64,000 nt of DNA from Chaetorhynchus papuensis (Eukaryota; Chordata; Aves; Passeriformes; Rhipiduridae), in the NCBI GenBank assembly GCA_013396525.1, contig VWYX01000121.1:896059-960058 (forward strand), given 5' to 3'. Below, in pieces: positions 61,301 through 64,000 of this stretch. The notes under the pieces are model-generated. The model worked only from the letters and a program-made list of their open reading frames with translations, was not told the origin of the DNA and ran no database searches. Positions within the stretch are counted from its first letter, which is position 1, and every line of letters begins with the position of its first letter. The position numbers and the translations under genes are program-made.

Positions 61301-63002
61301 ATGAACTTGCAATGCTTAAAATGATCTTAATGAACTGAATTTATCACTGCCAATTTCTTTTTAGGGTTTCTAGCTGAATGATGCTCAGAAAAGAGTTAAA
61401 AAAGATATCCAATACCAGTGTTTTGCTTACAAATGCCTTTAAGTATCAAAATCAAGTTAAACAACAATATAAGCCTACACGCAGAAAGCAAATAAATATC
61501 CCACTTCACTGGGAATGACTTTCATCAAGACCCACTACACATATTAGAAATAAATTCTGTTTGCAAGCTGCATAAACCTGTATTTAAAGTACTGTTAGCA
61601 TATATTCAAACACTATTTTTCTAATCAAGACATTTGTGAGGAAGCCACAGAATACTAATAGTTCTTAGCACAAGCAGCAGTAGTTTCTTGGCATAACCAA
61701 GGGTATCTCTGCCTTGAGCTGGTGTTCCCAAGGTTCATCTCCACCAGTACCACCACCAAGAACTGCATCCTATCCCAGCAACTGCCTCCCCTTAGGTGAA
61801 GACATCCACAAATTCTGACTCTCATCAGGCCTTTTGAAACCAATGAAGCTTGGCTAGCAAGAGATTAGTTTTTCACTGGCTTCTACTTGTGATATGTGCA
61901 TCAATGCTGGGCGCTGGGTGAAGGCTGACAGCACACACGTTCTCACAGACGGGGCATGCACATCCCAGCTACCTCTCCCACTCCAAGCTGAGGGCTGAGA
62001 AGAGAAAGAGGCACATCCTTGCTGCTACTTCTGTTCCCTATGAACTGCTGAATCCGCACAGCAAGAACCTCCAACGGGTATAAACAGGGAGGAAGCAAAT
62101 GCACGTGATGCACACTAAAGAATGAAGTTTCTGGAAAATAATTCTTCTGCTGATTTGAGTTGCCATGAGCAGTGACTCCAAACAATAATACATTCTGTTG
62201 GTTCATATTTGTACATGGTGGAAGGTACCACAGGCAATACTGCTGATCTGTCACCTGCAGCATTCACCTGGGATGCTTCTCAGGGGTCTTACAACTGGTT
62301 AAAAGAGAACTCAGAGGGCTACTTAGATATCAAGAGGAAAATCCTTTTCAAGGCCCACAGTGACAGATTCAACTCCAACAGACACATACGATAACAACAG
62401 GTGGCCCTGTATTCTGCAGTGCTCTTGATCTTGCAAAAAACTAGTGCAGATAGTGTAGTGAAGCACCTGGTCCCACTCCCACAATTTATTAGGGCTGTGA
62501 AGTGTTGCCTCAATCCCTAATGCACGAGGCTCAAGAGGGGGAAAATAATCCCACTAACCAAACACAGAAAGGCTGATGTCTCAGTCAAGGAACTGAGAAT
62601 CTAGTCGTGAAAATTTCAATGGGCTCTCTCTGGGCACACCTGATGGAGATCTGTGACAAGGGCCCAAACCTCTCTCACCATGTAGATGTTAACTATAGGC
62701 AAGACATTTTAACACAACCTTAAGATGATGTCACAAGGGGTGGAAAATGAGATTCTGGAATTTATATCCCAAGAGATAGCAGAGATCTTTAAGGACAAAT
62801 GACTGGCTGAGGGAAGCATTGCAGGGTGAGGAAGTTGAGAGAAGAAAAACAGCAACAGCAATAGGCACAAATGGCAGCTAGGCAGGGCCTCAGCCAAAAG
62901 AAAATCCAGGTTGCTATTCCTGACATGTTCTGGAAGCTAAAACAAAGACTGGGAATTGAGCAAGAGGAACAAGCATACGGTTTGAGAGCCCAGTTGATTT
63001 TA

Positions 63003-63031
63003 TAATGTAATCTGAATTACAGATTACATTA
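63003..63031. repeat. Hairpin, 12-bp perfect arms, 5-base loop
   Basis: TAATGTAATCTG (63003-63014) and its reverse complement (63020-63031) with loop AATTA; the ACATTACATTAC sequence partly repeats afterwards. Confidence 0.85.
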
Positions 63032-64000
63032 CATTACAACAAGAGTTGTTCTTGCCATTAATCATTACCTCTCCTACAGGAGGAAAGCAAGCATCCTCTG
63101 CTGAAAACAGCATTCTGACTTCACGGCTGCAAGGCAAGACATAGCAAGTCTGGAAGACCAGAGTCTGGGACTCGGTGCTGGCACTTCAGGGAGAGAGGCA
63201 AGGAACCCAGTGACAAGCAAGGAAGATTCCATCATCAAAGATTTCAGTTAAGGAGAGGGCTCTTCATAAGAATGAATGCTTCTCTACCCGATCCCAACAG
63301 TAATTGCTATTCCAACAGCAATCCTGTATCAGTCCATTTGACCTCAAAGCCAGAAGGAATAGGAGAAAGGAGATGGATGACAAGAGGGTGGAAACTAATG
63401 CAAGACATAGCTCAGCCTGTAACTGCCTAACTGCTAGGTGGCAGCAGAATGCAGAACATCCTGGAGCATTAGGCAGCATCTCCTGCTCTCCCAGGAGGCT
63501 GTGCAAGGATACTGTATTTTTAACCAAGTCCTCTTGGGAGCAGCGCTCATCACTCTGCAGCAGAGGAACCTGGCTCTCTCACACACCTAAGAAAAAGCTC
63601 CTGGTGGTACAGGCAGAAATTTCCCTACTTCCAAGCTTCTTCTACAAGGAAAATCAGACCAGAGTAAAGCCAGGAGTGCAAACATACATGCAACAGCTGA
63701 ATGAAGTAAATTGTGATTGGTAGATATGACAGGGACATAACACTGCTGCTGTGTAAAAAAAATATCCAAAAAAGAATATCCAACAGCTCTAGAAATATGC
63801 TGCTTCTAAGCAGAGGACAGTCCTAGGGATCTTGGCCTTGCTTCCACATGGCAGCTAAACTCTTTCTCAACAGGCTAAACCACCAGCAGCAACTCTCTGA
63901 GCTGAACTCGGTGACATAACATACTGGTACCTCTGGCCAGAATCAATCACGGACACTGAAAGGAAAAAACAGATGGCCTGATGTTCCCTACAAGAAAGTT

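Larger units (their letters stand above)
52013..64000 (-). other. Upstream NAXD region without recognised exons
   Basis: Twelve kilobases searched by eye on the minus strand for the missing NAXD blocks (KHKGQDGRIG, EYTGAPYFAA, DLSHVF, EKWLP, VVGPGLG) without success. Holds two LTR-type elements, an A/C tract, a dispersed repeat pair and a hairpin. Most likely one long intron continuing past the edge. Confidence 0.6.

Noticed and set aside
62460..62480. Minus-strand GVGPG-like string considered for the NAXD VVGPGLG block
   Set aside because: The following residues do not match and the surrounding frame lacks the rest of the exon.
63931..63955. Possible 25-base minus-strand exon (good pyrimidine tract, CAG acceptor, GTACCA donor)
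   Set aside because: Its best frame reads SVIDSGQ, only loosely like the NAXD VLDSPN segment, and it does not join in a supported frame to the next exon.

Overview
The window is nuclear DNA from a vertebrate, almost certainly a bird. Coding exons are short and interrupted by introns with GT..AG borders. The interspersed repeats are CR1-type LINE tails (with the typical terminal repeat ending near ATTCTGTGATTCTGT) and solo retroviral-type LTRs. There are no bacterial-style operons. Two genes were reconstructed exon by exon by joining splice sites so that the reading frame and the protein family match without a break. Protein comparisons are to family sequences as I remember them; no search was run.

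Left part (1-36,900): positions 1-1,150 hold an antisense CR1 tail and otherwise nothing I recognise. A CpG island (about 1,150-1,735, with a 35-base assembly gap) contains exon 1 of CARS2, mitochondrial cysteinyl-tRNA synthetase. CARS2 runs on the + strand through 15 coding exons from 1,419 to 36,808. They join to 1,755 coding bases, 584 residues plus stop, with all class I synthetase signatures and all four zinc ligands. Its introns hold CR1 pieces, a 99-bp fold-back element with a 5-bp target duplication (25,613-25,711), a 22-bp perfect tandem duplication and an unexpected CpG-rich patch (34,828-34,943).

Middle (36,900-40,020): CARS2 ends with a poly(A) signal at 36,878. NAXD, the ATP-dependent NAD(P)HX dehydratase, lies on the opposite strand with its stop codon at 40,021. 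A well-formed poly(A) signal for NAXD is at 37,947-37,952, so the two transcripts are tail to tail about 1 kb apart.

Right part (40,021-64,000): five NAXD exons (minus strand) encode the last 182 residues of the enzyme. I could not find the upstream exons in the 12 kb between 52,012 and the right edge, so the 5' half probably lies outside. This stretch holds two LTR-type retroelement insertions, hairpins and low-complexity tracts.

The order NAXD-CARS2 tail to tail matches the conserved vertebrate block known from human 13q34 (NAXD-CARS2-ING1). ING1 would be expected just left of the window. Both proteins act in or on mitochondria: one charges tRNA-Cys, the other repairs damaged NADH/NADPH. 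Nothing in the sequence shows that they are co-regulated.
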